Source: Pelodera strongyloides
Lineage: Eukaryota > Nematoda > Chromadorea > Rhabditida > Rhabditidae
DNA length: 64,000 nt
Direction: 5' to 3'
NCBI GenBank assembly: GCA_036852015.1
Contig: JAANDG010000299.1
Location: 62,001-126,000 of the forward strand
This document shows, one piece after another, positions 26,123 to 44,300 of this stretch (positions within the stretch are counted from its first letter, which is position 1; each line of letters opens with the position of its first letter). A program made the position numbers and the translations under genes. The notes below the pieces were generated by a model that saw only the letters and a list, made by a program, of their open reading frames with translations, did not search any database and was not told where the DNA came from.

Positions 26123-28500
26123 TAATGAATAAACATTTTTAGGTCTTCCGCGTTTTAACTTATTGCCGTTGGCCCAGGCGCAATCTGTGTTCGAGCAACA
26201 ATTTTTGAAACGTTAGATGTGAAATAACGTTGGAAGGTCCTGCAAGTTAAAAAAAAACTTTTTCTTCTTCATACGCATACATACTCATGCATTCAGTGAA
26301 TATAACCTTGAAATCATAAAGTTATTCAATAAACAATAAGAAAACAAAGGCATCATAGTAAGCCTAAGCCTAGCCTAATAACCTTTTTTTGACACACCTA
26401 GGGAATTTTATTGCTTATTCGAGCGAGTTCATTTTACAGTTGCAGGCCCTTATTGTCAATAGTCTCATTTCTCAAACCATTTCTCGCTGCCGTACAGAAT
26501 TTGTAAAATGTTTATTATTTGTACCAATTTCATAAAAGTCGTTTAGTAGAGAAGGGTTAATTTATAACGCTTTCGCGAACACGTATGTTCCTGTTTCTTT
26601 TAGTGATATATGTTCATGTTATTGTAGGTGTTGCTTTTGTAAAGATATTTTTTAGTTTTTGACTAGATTTATGACACCGTCGTTTTACACTAATCGTTAG
26701 TGCTTTTTTTTTTTTCGACTTCCTGTGTTTTTACGAAACAAATAAACACATTATGACGAGTAAAAAAGACCGTGTATGAAAACGAAAAGATAAACTACCC
26801 TTCCCAAAACTGCAAAACGAGAGTGGGTCTGAAGATGTTGATCAGGCTGAGGAAGCTCAGATGTCTCGCGGACGCGATCCTGCCACTGTCAACGCGCGGG
26901 TGCTTTTGCCTGCTGCCTTTGGGCCCTGAGCCGTACGCACCTCCTTGTCCGCCCAGGAATCGCCCAGCTCCCCGGACCTGGCGACGAGTCGCTAGGCACG
27001 GACGTCCGGTCGCCGACATAGAGACAGCGCCCAGAACTCCCGACCTCACTCCATCCACCACTCTCTACTGCCTAGAAGCTGGCTTACAGGCGCCCGCCAC
27101 GACGCCCAGTGGTTACACGTTTTGCTAGGCCGCACATATAGCCCCTTTCCCTCTGCATGTTGTCCTCGGCTGCAGCGAGACAGTGTACGTTTCAGAGAGA
27201 GACAGCGTCCGCGAACACAATAAAAGAAACCAAAAAAAGGAAATAATATTATTTATAAATTATGAAAAGTAGTTTTTCTGTGACATAATTAACTAATTAC
27301 TTCCTATGATCACACTTTTTCGGTGAAAAATTATATTGTCTTGTTCAAGAAAGTGTGACTAGCGGCGCATTTACATGATAAAGAAAATAAGAATATGGAA
27401 TTTTTTGTACCAGTGACCTACCAATATAAATATAAGAGGTCCTATTACATCGTAAGTCCTAGGAAAAATAATTCAACAAATAAGTAAATAAATTCATGAA
27501 AGTGCACATAATGTACATAATGACTAGTAAACAGAGGTAGAATCATACATCATTCATTCAATCAAAACAAAATTCATGACAATCAATGTGACCAAATTTC
27601 TCATCCAATAATAATTATAATTTGAAAAAATCCGGAAATTAATAAAATAAAAGTTTACTCGTCAAAAGAAAAATTATTGAGAAAATTGCCGTTCCAGAGC
27701 GTGGATTTTGGATTTCTGAAAATGAAATAAAATAAAATAAAGTCAACAACATGACTATTTAGTGAAATAGAAAATTAAGTTTAGCCCACTTTGTGTATGT
27801 AATTTTCGGCCAATTAATAGAAAGTTGGCATCTTTGCCTCACTGACACCATGCACTGTCCACTGTTTGCGGCGACAATTTGGCTCAAAAACTTCGCGCAT
27901 CGTGAGCTTGAATTCTCGGAGCATTCAAGTTGGTACTTTTATGTTCATGGTAACTACCCTTTTCATTATTTTCTTAATCTATAAATATGATGTAAACATT
28001 TACCAATTTGTGTATCTCCTTATCCTTTGCCTGTAGTTTATCTCCGAGAACAGCAACTGCACCTGCATCTTTGCTCTGCTTGGCGCCATACTTGCGCATT
28101 AGCTGACTGTGTTCCTAAAGAGCTGACAATAAAAAGATCAAACTCAATTATGGCGCGTTTGTGGCGCGCAATTTCTGCCACATGCGTGCCACACATGCGC
28201 CACCGTAGACCGAACCCGCCCCGCTGCTCTGTTAGACTGTTAGACACTTTTGCCGAAGTCGAAGATAACATATTCATACCTTATTCAATATATCGTACTC
28301 CTTTTGTAACTCTGTAAGCCGTTCCAGTGTCTCGCTGTAACGAAGCTCCGCCTAAATAATATGATAGAATATAAGTTTATGGGGCGTATTTGTTTCAATC
28401 AAGATCAAGCCCGGTTATGACGTTGAAGAAGAGTAAATTATATGCATCCGATCTAAAAGCTTTCATTGATTATCATCACATTGTGGGGCTCGTTTTCTTA
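26123..28500. repeat. Right arm of large inverted duplication
   Basis: Reverse copy of 21991-24310. It carries a plus-strand proline-rich ORF (26772-27128) that corresponds to the minus-strand ORF in the other arm, differing by substitutions and one in-frame 6-nt deletion, and a minus-strand copy of the terminal CEP290-like exons. The outer edge ends near 28500, next to exons of an unrelated gene. Confidence 0.9.
27674..28351 (-). pseudogene. Duplicated 3' end of the CEP290-like gene (three exons)
   Basis: Minus-strand exons 28280-28351, 28004-28114 and 27674-27715 match the last three exons of the main gene (72, 111 and 42 nt, identical lengths) with splice signals kept. The differences I found are nearly all third-position or otherwise silent (AAG to AAA, ATT to ATC, AGG to CGG, TTG to CTA, TAG to TAA), plus one Leu to Phe in the last exon. 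The upstream exons are absent, so as it stands this is a gene fragment. Confidence 0.8.
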
Positions 28501-28642
28501 GCTGCAGCTGTTCACGATGCTTTTCAAAAAGTGACAGTCATTTCGCTTTAATAACTGGTGAAACGTTATATATTTGTTTAAATTTGGCCGCATGATGGTC
28601 GCAAGTGTTTTGCCTTTCATCAGTGAAGCAGCCGCATTTCAG

Positions 28643-29448
28643 AACAATATTGTTTACACTTTGTTCAACAACCAACTCATGATATTGGATGTACGTAAAC
28701 TCAGCGGTCCTGTGCATCAACAGCGTTTCGGCGTGCATTGTGGAAGTATGAGCGTAGCCGATGGACTAATTCACTGCGGTCATGGCGGGTGAGAAAAGCT
28801 GTTACGTGAAACTATAATTGTGCCAGCGTTTCGCCGGCGGACTTATGTAAAACGCGCTGCTTGTATGGGCGTGCAGGGCTGGAGAGGGAAGTAAAAGAAA
28901 TCGAGAGAGAGGGGGGAAGAGGGGAAAGAGAGATGAGGGAGAGGAGGGCAAGGGAAGAGAGAGAGAGAGAAGAGAGAGAGAAGAGGAGAGAAAGGAGAGA
29001 GAAAGAGAGAGAGTGAGAGAGAGGGGAAAGGGAGAGAGAGAGGGGGGGGGAGTTTTTCAGTAAATCAAGACTTGCCGAGCCTTCTCTTTTTACTTGCACT
29101 ATTTTCAGGGGAGAAATTTCCGTTTTGCAGGCGTCTGATTTGACGCATTGTTATTCATTTTACTACAGTGAAGATGAACAGGACCGGCATCCCATAATAA
29201 AAGGAGTTGTAAAAACAAGAGGTTCGGTGCTGGCATGCACTCAACGTTCTGTTAGGGTACGTGGATTTATTGATTCATTTGTCTCGCTTTTTCTTCTCTA
29301 TCTCTCTCTCTCTCTCTCGTACATACAAATCATTAGCTGAACGCAAACTTGACAACTGCTTCAGGCATTTTCACTGGGCTCGCAACTTGTGTGCCTCGGC
29401 GTGCGGCACAGCTCAGTTTGCATGGACGCCGCACTCGAATTTCTATAG
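28643..29448 (+). pseudogene. 3' fragment of an F-box/WD-like paralogue (three exons)
   Basis: Exons 28643-28788, 29109-29256 and 29365-29448 (TAG) match the last three exons of the gene at 30605-36733 with the same intron phases. The first exon has lost 48 nt in frame, the second gained 3 nt in frame, and the third stops 20 codons early. Reading frames are open throughout despite many base changes. No F-box or upstream propeller exons precede it, because the inverted arm ends at 28500, so it is probably a truncated duplicate. It could be live if a new promoter and start codon were acquired (an ATG in frame at 28574). Confidence 0.65.
28883..29050. repeat. GA-rich microsatellite
   Basis: Irregular GAGA/GGAGAG run in the intron between the first two exons of the paralogue fragment. 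The corresponding intron of the full gene has a shorter GA-rich stretch at 36145-36180, so the repeat probably predates the duplication and expanded here. Confidence 0.85.
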
Positions 29449-30588
29449 GGCGATGTACTTGTCGGAGGCAATGGAATCCTCCATTTATATCCTCTTGATA
29501 AATAATGTAAATAATGATATAATAATAAATAGTAAATAATAAATAATGGAAATAGTCACCTCAATTCATATTATAGCTCAAGGCCAAGGCATTATTTGTT
29601 TTCCTTCCAATGAATGTTCATAAAATCGCCCGAATTTAAAAAAAGATTTTTCCTGGTTGCTGTAGGATGGCGAGCCACGAGTTGAACAGTTTTTCTTTCC
29701 AAATTGTTTAATAAAAAGTTTTTTTGGTGAATTTTTGCCTGTTTACTTTGAGAACAAATTATTTCACATATACACCCAAGTACTGTACTACATATTGTAT
29801 AGTAAAGGAGAACTCCGTTCGGTCTGCAGAGTACTAACCTAAGTGCGATAATAAGGTAAAATGTGCAAACTGGTGGAGGCTCACCAGGAGAAAAGTGTAA
29901 GATTCCTTTCCTTTTACATAGAATTATAATAATAATAATTTATTACACGACAAAGGTGCGCAGAAACATACATAATTAAGACCGAATTATAAGGATTTTC
30001 CCCAAAAATAGAAATATTTTTGTAACCTAGCAATTGATTTTGAATTCAAAATCAGCATTGCTATACTATGGTTCGCAGAAAGAAAAATGTTGACTCTATC
30101 ATTATTTTATGCCTGCAATTGAAAGTGAACGCAAATCGCATAAACAATAAAAAAAACTTTGAAAAACCGGACGGACGGGCATTCAACTACACAAAAGTAC
30201 TAAAGAGTGTTGACAGGTGCAGGTATCTCTGCCGTAGCCTACTGTGCGTTTAGCCTAGAGGTTTATTTCCCACTGTAGTGCCGTGGCCGAGGATATATCA
30301 AAACTGGGAGGGCATTCCCAGAGGCGTTTGGGAGTAACTTGTGATTCCCAGCTGCGTTCAGTGGAGTAGAGCCATTTACAAAGTGTAGGCGGCACTCTAC
30401 TTATAACTGTTGTGTGCAAGTTCCGTCCTTGCCGTCTTAATAAGTCATATAAATATATGAATGTTTTCCCCTTACATTTATTTATTCTCATGTATTTTTC
30501 GTAAAGCACGTGCGCAATTGCCTACGTTTTTTTTAAATATACATATTAAATATTTATTGACACATTAAAATATTTTTTGTGCCGTATA
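29449..30588. other. Intergenic region upstream of the F-box gene
   Basis: A/T-rich with no convincing exon. It contains a TAATAATAATAATT run near 29925 and a moderately GC-rich block at 30250-30420. It presumably holds the promoter of the 30605 gene, but no element could be assigned. Confidence 0.5.
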
Positions 30589-30604
30589 CCCAATTTAGGT
30601 CAAA
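30589..30604 (+). promoter_or_regulatory. Candidate spliced-leader acceptor
   Basis: CCCAATTTAG ends at 30598, followed by GTCAAA and then the ATG at 30605. An acceptor six bases before the first codon with no visible upstream donor is the usual arrangement for nematode trans-splicing. Confidence 0.5.
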
Positions 30605-36733
<6,129 letters not shown>

Positions 36734-36819
36734 TAATAACTCAAAGCATCCACATTCAGAAGTTTTTTTTCCAACAATTACGTCATATTATTTTATGATT
36801 TGTTACCCTGCCGTGTTGG

Positions 36820-36825
36820 AATAAA
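36820..36825 (+). terminator. Poly-A signal of the F-box gene
   Basis: AATAAA 87 bases after the stop codon at 36733, the first such hexamer in the 3' region. Confidence 0.65.
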
Positions 36826-37065
36826 AGAGACATGAACAACGTTTTTCCGCAGTGCAAGATTTGAGGCCCGTTGTCACTATCGTAAACATGCACATAAACT
36901 ACTTTGTCGCGATAGAATGCAAAGGGACGGAATGCTGGAATACATTATATACATGCTTTTTATTGAAAGAACTAAATGCGGTTTTGGTAATATTTCCGAA
37001 ATGTTTAGACTTTCGATAGCAGAAAGTAAATGTAAGCCTTTTCTTTCCATAGACAAGAGACCGGT

Positions 37066-37446
37066 TTAAAGCGAAATACCACCCGGTTTGGGGTTTTTTC
37101 ACCAAAAATAGTTTAAAAACAGTTATCAACGAAAATAAATATAAAAACACAAACAAATAAGTGCGTATAACAAAAAAATGTGTGCAAACTAAGATTTTTT
37201 CTTGATTTTGTATGGGAAAATCCCCACATGGCGGTCGGCCTAGTAAAATAGCAAAAAAAAAACGCCACCTGAATTTGAAATAATTAAACGACGAAATGCA
37301 TCCAAATGACGAAATGTTGACAAAATATTTTGAATTTGCTAGTAAAATAAGCAAAAATACGCACGGTTTAAATGCAATCAACGCACGGTTGTTTACTCCT
37401 CCTCTTTGCTATTTTTTTGTTGAGACCGACCGCTAATTCGCTTTAA
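37066..37446. repeat. Foldback-type element with family B ends
   Basis: TTAAAGCGAAATACCACC at the left mirrors CGCTAATTCGCTTTAA at the right, but the A-rich interior is unlike the other family B copies. A 160-codon minus-strand ORF across it is low-complexity and not convincing. Confidence 0.6.
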
Positions 37447-37780
37447 ACAGAGATTTTGTCGCATCCACGGAAGTTCCCATTATACGGAGAGAAAAATGCC
37501 ACAAGCGACAATTTTCTTTCCTACAATAACGGTAGTTCCGCGTTCCGCGTGACCTTACTTCGAGTTGCAACAACATTTGCTATTTGCATGCGCAAACTAT
37601 ACAGCTTCTCAACAACGGAGTAGAAACTTCGACGCTATAGAGCAAGAATCTCCATCCGTATTATACTAATTTTCATTGGCCTGGTCTTAAAAAGTCTAAT
37701 TTTCAACGTGTCTGGCCACCATATAGAGCACAAGATATGGAATTTATGGGGCAATTTGTGTGAAATAAACGCTTGTTAAT

Positions 37781-37964
37781 TTAAAGCGAAATACTAGTCG
37801 GTTTTTGCGACGCATCGTTTACAAATTCATTAGTATACAGCGCATGCAAATTTACTCGATTTTGCTCACCTTTTTTTATTCCAATTCACGTTCATTTGCA
37901 TATGCTGCATACGAATGCTGGTGTACTCGATATGTTTCAAAAAGCGGCTGGTATTTCGCTTTAA
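37781..37964. repeat. Family B foldback element (copy 5)
   Basis: The ends TTAAAGCGAAATACTAGTCG and GGCTGGTATTTCGCTTTAA are inverted, and the interior has TTCATTTGCATATGCTGCAT. Confidence 0.8.
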
Positions 37965-38334
37965 GCCACGAGAATCCCATAATGTGCGTGTGGCCCGCGA
38001 TGTTTTATGGAAATAAATCGGGTTTCATGTGGTACATCGAGACCGCTGTGCTATGACCTATGACACCCCAAATACCGGACTAATTTGCGTAAACAATGGC
38101 GGCTAAACAAAGCATTCAATTAGCACGAGTAGATGCGCGTATCTTTGTTGAGTGTTAAGTGCTGAGACATCTGTTGAGTGGGTAGTGCGGATTTAGTGAT
38201 GAGAGGGTGCTGGGATAGAAAATACAGTACCAGACGCATAGGGGCGGTACCGTACATATAATTTGATACCAGATCATAAAGCCAGTCATTCCGTTTATTC
38301 TGCCGAGCCACCAGGCTCTTTTCTTTAAAGGGAG

Positions 38335-38782
38335 AGGCCCATGAGAATAAAGTTTTCCTCAATTTACTTGCACAGAATGTCCGGAATTTCAGAAATATTA
38401 CTGTGAAAACCGCATTGTTTCAAGCCTGGAACTCACAGAGTTGTTCTCCGGCAAACAGTTCGGCCAGGTACCGTTGTCAAGATCAATTTCGCGCTTTTAG
38501 GGCATTCCTGTGTTAGAAACGCCTCTTTATAATTGTAGTAATGATCTATATTCGTTTGTACATTATTACGTTAAAAAAAGAATGCAAGTGCACGGATATA
38601 AACCGTAAAAACTAATTTTTGTGTCGCTGGCTACGGTACCTGGTCGAACTGTTTAGCATAGCATATCTCTGCGAGTTCTAGATGCAAATTTATGCGGTTT
38701 TCACAGTAATATTTATGTGATACCAGACATTGTGCACAAGTAAATTGAAGAAATTCTTTTTCTCGTATGCCTCTCCCTTTAA
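38335..38782. repeat. Foldback element with about 150-bp arms overlapping an exon
   Basis: TTAAAGGGAGAGGCC at the left mirrors CCTCTCCCTTTAA at the right, and the similarity continues inward for about 150 bp on each side. The left arm contains the exon at 38393-38467. The right arm has the diverged counterpart (minus strand, 38636-38710). A family B fragment starts at the shared TTAA at 38779 and runs to about 38930 without a right end. Confidence 0.75.
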
Positions 38783-40169
38783 AGCGAAATAGTGGTCGGT
38801 TTTTGCAACGTATCGTGGACAAATGCATTAGTATGAGTATGCAGCGTATGTAAATTTACTCGACCTTGCTCGATTTTTTATTCTAATTTACGTTCATTTG
38901 CATATGCTGCATACTAATGCATTTTATTTTTACTATATTGATTTTTACTACATAGCTTTTTTCCAGGTGATTGTACACTCTAAGTAACAAGTATTAGAAT
39001 TGTTCGAAGCCAACCGGACCCGTAGGTATTTATTCGGTTTTCGTTTTGGTATGTCTGATCTTCGTTGTGCGCGCGTCACCGCCTTCATAACTGCATCGTT
39101 TAAACAGCAAAGGATTAATAAGGCTTCCAAATTTAATATGACCTAAACACACTAACCTAACTGATCTGATTCGACTTCAGCAAGACTACCCCTGAACCCA
39201 GGGAAATGATTCACCACACCAGGCTCTCGATCAGGTGGCCGCTGAGGTTTACCACGATCATCTGGAATTTGAGCCTATGGATGGCGATCAGTACGTTGTG
39301 TATATGATCAGCTATGATGGCAGAATCAGCATTGCGAGTATCTGCAACAGTTTATCGAAAGTGAGTCTAATTCTTTTAGAAGAGGAAACTATAGTATTAT
39401 AAGAAAGAAAAAAACGCTTCTCCTCCAGGGAAAAGGGGGCGTGGTTTGGAGGGTGGTGTGGTAATTGTAGTAATAATCAGTGAAATGTGCAACGTCCAAA
39501 GTTGATCCAATTACTACAATGAAAAAAGAATATACGCAATATGTTTCCAGACATGATTGATAACATATCTTTAAAAAAAACACCAACAAAACAGAATAAC
39601 TTGTGACCCGCCCCGGAAAGTTTTAAATTTTTCTAAATCTGTAATAATTATCTTGAAATCTACAAAATCTAAAATTATCGAATTTTCCAGTTGTGCACCG
39701 TCCGAGGACCGAATCTGGGACCGTGTTAAGGCATGACGATTCTATACATTTTCTATAGGTCAGTTTCGAACTAATTTTACATCTGATTTTAGTTCAAGAG
39801 TAAAGGCTAAACAAAGAAATTAATAATAAAGCTTGATATAATGAGACACTTATGTCTTTCATAAGTTATTTATTAAAAACACAAGAAGAGTTTCACTTCA
39901 AGAGAAGAAAAATAAGACCTGGAACCGAAGCAACACCAATAAATTAACCGTAATTAAATTGTTTATTTTAGATCCGTGGCTGCCTCTCTCATTCCAGCGT
40001 CATGGACTATTTTTTCACAACAATTTTTGAAGCGCCAGGCCACATGTGGAATACGTTGGAAAGTCTCACACGCAAAAAAACACCGATAATTACTCCTTTA
40101 TCTCTATGCTCATATTTAATCGCAAAAGATCCATTGTATAAAAATTTGAAACAGAAGTTTCTTTCATAA
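38393..40169 (+). CDS. Unrecognised protein, three 3' exons
   Basis: Exons 38393-38467, 39202-39360 and 39972-40169 (TAA) all break at phase 0 and have TTTCAG, CCCAG and TTTTAG acceptors with GTACC, GTGAGT donors. They give 143 residues plus stop: KYYCENRIVSSLELTEL..., then DQYVVYMISYDGRISIASI, which reads like a beta-propeller blade, then MDYFFTTIFEAPGHMW. Upstream exons were not resolved. An open segment at 37966-38056 (HENPIMCVWPAMFYGNKSG) could be one. The acceptor at 39201 is the weakest link. Being downstream of, and on the same strand as, the F-box/WD gene, it might be related to it, but I saw no alignment. Confidence 0.45.
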
Positions 40170-40870
40170 GTCCAAGACAATATCGGACCGTATACGCGGA
40201 AGGGAGTTTTTTTTTGGCACCTTTACTTAATTTTGTTGCCTTAAAACACAATAACTTTTTTCATGTTTATGATTTAGATTCAGGTTCGGAATGGTACATT
40301 GTAGCCTTTGAAGCACTGTGTTTTGTCTCAAATATCACATTCGTTTAGTTGTAGAACTCTATTCAAATGAAAAATGTAAGTCTACACTAGAAGAATTACT
40401 AGAACTTTACTATCGCTTTTGTTTCATTTTGTTTATGGGGTTTCCAAGTATGTCAAAAACCGTGCATTTTCCTTCCAAGTATCAATTCGCAAAATCGTGT
40501 GCTTTTTACACAAATTTACCGTAACTTACACGTCCGCATTATAGAAAATCCGCCAACAAAGCAAATTATTTGTCGGACAAATGGTCCCGTGGCGATCGGT
40601 CGTAAAAACTGCCTGTAGATACGATCGTGTAGTGCCAAGATACGGTAATTTTTTCTATACTTGGAAGCAAAATCAGCCATACTTGGAAACCCCATTAGAG
40701 CGGTCGCTTATTCTCTTTTCTCTCTGCCAAAAGGGGGCGTGGCCTCACGGTGGGTGCGAACGAACGAACTCACTAACATGCACAAGAAAAGAGCGGATGA
40801 AACCCAACCTATGTGCGCGCTCCGCGCGCACAAAGGACATATCAGTCATGACTTGGGCATCAATGGATTT
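40170..40870. other. Intergenic, no convincing gene
   Basis: A/T-rich to about 40560, then mixed sequence with two overlapping ORFs of 89 and 100 codons (40581-40930) that have no splice signals or recognisable motif. It leads directly into the 123-bp tandem repeat. Confidence 0.5.
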
Positions 40871-41118
40871 GATAGCGGTCTAGTACCTGAGTGTGAAACT
40901 TGTCAACTGGAACACGTGAAACATATTTGATTAAACCAATTTTGATGTTACTAAGACTGATGTGAACAGTATTGGGTTGTAATTATTGGATTTGATAGCG
41001 GTCTAGTACCTGAATGTGAAACTTGTCAACTGGAACACGTGAAACATATTTGATTAAACCAATTTTGATGTTACTAAGACTGATGTGAACAGTATTGGGT
41101 TGTAATTATTGGATTTGA
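40871..41118. repeat. 123-bp tandem repeat, left part
   Basis: Unit starting GATAGCGGTCTAGTACCTGA. Copies begin at 40871 and 40994, and the second ends at 41118 in GGATTTGA, where the Helitron interrupts it. The array resumes at 47367. Confidence 0.9.
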
Positions 41119-41127
41119 CTAGAGCTC

Positions 41128-41148
41128 GGCGCGCGCTGCGCGCGCGCC
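41128..41148 (-). other. Helitron 3' hairpin
   Basis: GGCGCGCGC, a three-base loop and its complement (9-bp perfect stem), five bases before the terminal CTAG on the minus strand. A partial second copy of this end (GCGCGCGCGCCTCGCTCTAG) lies at about 43772-43791 inside the element. Confidence 0.8.
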
Positions 41149-41399
41149 TCGCTCTAGCGATATGGCTTTAGCTTCAGCTTTTGATTTTGATAAGTTCACT
41201 ATTTCAATTTTTGAAGTTACACTGAATTAGCTTTATCTGTATTTTTAAGATTTTAATGAGATTCGCATTTTGGTCGGTTCGGATTTTCAGAGATTCGGAG
41301 TGCGCATTTTGATTATATTCGGATTTTATATCGGCGGACCTTCTGTTGGCCTTCGCTCGGCCTTCGCTTGCCTGACGTTCACTATGCTTAAATTTGAAC

Positions 41400-44300
41400 T
41401 TCGTGTGCAATGTTACCTTTGCACTTCGACTTGTTGTTGACGTCATAGATTCTGAATCAGAAACGCGATCGAGAATCTGTCTCTGACGCATGCTTCGCTT
41501 CAGCATTGGAGTCAATTTGCATTGTTACTTTTGATCTGCGGTGAACTTTGCCGTCGATTTGTATTTGACGGTATGGATTCTGAATCAGAAGCGCGATCGA
41601 GAATCTGTCTCTAACGCATGCCGCTCCAGCATTGGAGTCGCTTTGCATTGTTACTTTTGATCTGCGGTGAACTTTGCACGTCGACTTGTATTTGACGTCA
41701 TAGATTCTGAATCAGAAGCGCGATCAAGAATCTGTCTCTGGTGCATGCTTCGCTTCAGCATTGGAGTCGATTTGCATCGTTACTTTTGATCTACGGTGAA
41801 CTTTGCACGTCGACTTATTTTTGACGTCATAGATTCTGAATCAGAAGCGCGATCGACAATCTGTCGCTGATACATGCTTCGCTTCAGCATTGGAGTCGAT
41901 TTGCATTGTTACTTTTGATCTGCGGTGAACTTTGCACGTCGAATTGTATTTGACGTCATAGATTCTGAATCAGAAGCGCGATCGAGAATCTGTCTCTGAT
42001 GCATGCTTCGCTGCAGCTTTGGAATCGATTTGTATCGTTACTTTTGATCTACGGTGAACTTTGCACGTCGACTGGTTTTTACGTCATAGTTTCTGAATCA
42101 GAAGCGCGATCGAGAATCTGTCTCTGGCGCGTGCTTCGCTTCAGCATTGGAGTCGATTTTCACCGTTACCTTTGATCTACGGTGAGCTTTGAACGCCGAC
42201 TTATTTTTGACGTCGTAGATTCTGAATCAGAAGCGCGATCGAGAATCTGTCTCTGGTGCATGCTTCGCTTCAGCATTGGAGTCGATTTGCATCTTTACTT
42301 TTGATCTACGGTGAACCTTACACGTCGACATGTATTTGAGGTCGTACATTCTGAATCAGAAGCCCGATCGAGAATCTGTCTCTGACGCGTTCTTCGCTTC
42401 AGCACTGGAGTCGATTTGCATTGTTACTTTTGATCTGTGGTGAACTGTGCACGTCGACTTGTATTTGACGTCATAGATTCTGAATCAGAAGCGCGATCGA
42501 GAATCTGTCTCTGGTGCATGCTTCGCTTCAGCATTGGAGTCAATTTGCATCTTTACTTTTGATCTACGGTGAACCTTACACGTCGACATGTATTTGACGT
42601 CGTACATTCTGAATCAGAAGCCCGATCGAGAATCTGTCTCTGACGCGTGCTTCGCTTCAGCAGTGGAGTCGATTTGCATTGTTACTTTTGATCTGCGGTG
42701 AACTGTGCACGTCACTTTTTTTGACGTCATAGATTCTGAATCAGAAGCGCGATCGAGAATCTGTCTCTGGTGCATGCTTCGCTTCAGCACTGGAGTCGAT
42801 TTGCACCGTTACCTTTGATCTACGCTGACCTTTGCACGTCGACCTATTTTTGACATCGTAGATTCTGAATCAGAAGCCCGATCGAGAATCTGTCTCTGGC
42901 GCATGCTTCGCTTCAGCACTGGAGTCGATTTGCACCGTTACCTTTGATCTACGCTGACCTTTGCACGTCGACCTATTTTTGACATCGTAGATTCTGAATC
43001 AGAAGCCCGATCGAGAATCTGTCTCTGACGCGTTCTTCGCTTCAGCACTGGAGTCGATTTGCATTGTTACTTTTGATCTGCGGTGAACTTTGCATGCAGA
43101 CGTCATAGATTCTGAATCAGAAGCGCGATCAAGAATCTGTTCTCTGATGCATGCTTCGCTTCAGTATTGGAGTCGATTTGCACCGTTACCTTTGATCTAC
43201 GGTGAATTTTGCACGTCGTCTTGTTTTTGACGTCATAGATTCTGAATCAGAAGCGCGATCGAGAATCTGTCTTTGATGCATGCTTCGCTTCAGTATTGGA
43301 GTCGATTTGCACCGTTACCTTTGATCTACGGTGAACTTTGCACGTCGACTTATTTTTGACGTCATAGATTCTGAATCAGAAGCGTGATCAAGAATCTGTC
43401 TCTGATGCATGCTTCGCTTCAGCATTGGAGTCGATTTGCATATATACTTTTGACCTACGGTGAAACTTTGCACGTCGACTTATTTTTGACGTCATAGATT
43501 CTGAATCAGAAGCGTGATCAAGAATCTGTCTCTGACGCATGCTTCACTTCAGCATCGGAGTCGATTTGCATCGTTACTTTTGATCTACGGTGAACTTTGC
43601 ACGTCGACTTGTTTTTGACGTCGTAGATTCTGAATCAGAAGCGCGATCGACAATCTGTCTCTGATACATGCTTCGCTTCAGCATCGGAGTAGGTTTGCAT
43701 CATTACTTTTGATCTACGATGAACTTTGCACGTCGACTTGTTTTTGACGTCATATATTCTGCATCAGAAGCGCGCGCGCGCCTCGCTCTAGCGATATGGC
43801 TTTAGCTTCAGCTTTTGATTTTGATAAGTTCACTATTTCAATTTTTGAAGTTACACTGAATTAGCTTTATCTGTATTTTTAAGATTTTAATGAGATTCGC
43901 ATTTTGGTCGGTTCGGATTTTCAGAGATTCGGAGTGCGCATTTTGATTATATTCGGATTTTATATCGGCGGACCTTCTGTTGGCCTTCGCTCGGCCTTCG
44001 CTTGCCTGACGTTCACTATGCTTAAATTTGAACTTCGTGTGCAATGTTACCTTTGCACTTCGACTTGTTGTTGACGTCATAGATTCTGAATCAGAAACGC
44101 GATCGAGAATCTGTCTCTGACGCATGCTTCGCTTCAGCATTGGAGTCAATTTGCATTGTTACTTTTGATCTGCGGTGAACTTTGCCGTCGATTTGTATTT
44201 GACGGTATGGATTCTGAATCAGAAGCGCGATCGAGAATCTGTCTCTAACGCATGCCGCTCCAGCATTGGAGTCGCTTTGCATTGTTACTTTTGATCTGCG

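Noticed and set aside
36899..37381. 160-codon minus-strand ORF
   Set aside because: It runs through an A-rich foldback element, has low-complexity F/L/K/I composition, no splice context and no motif.
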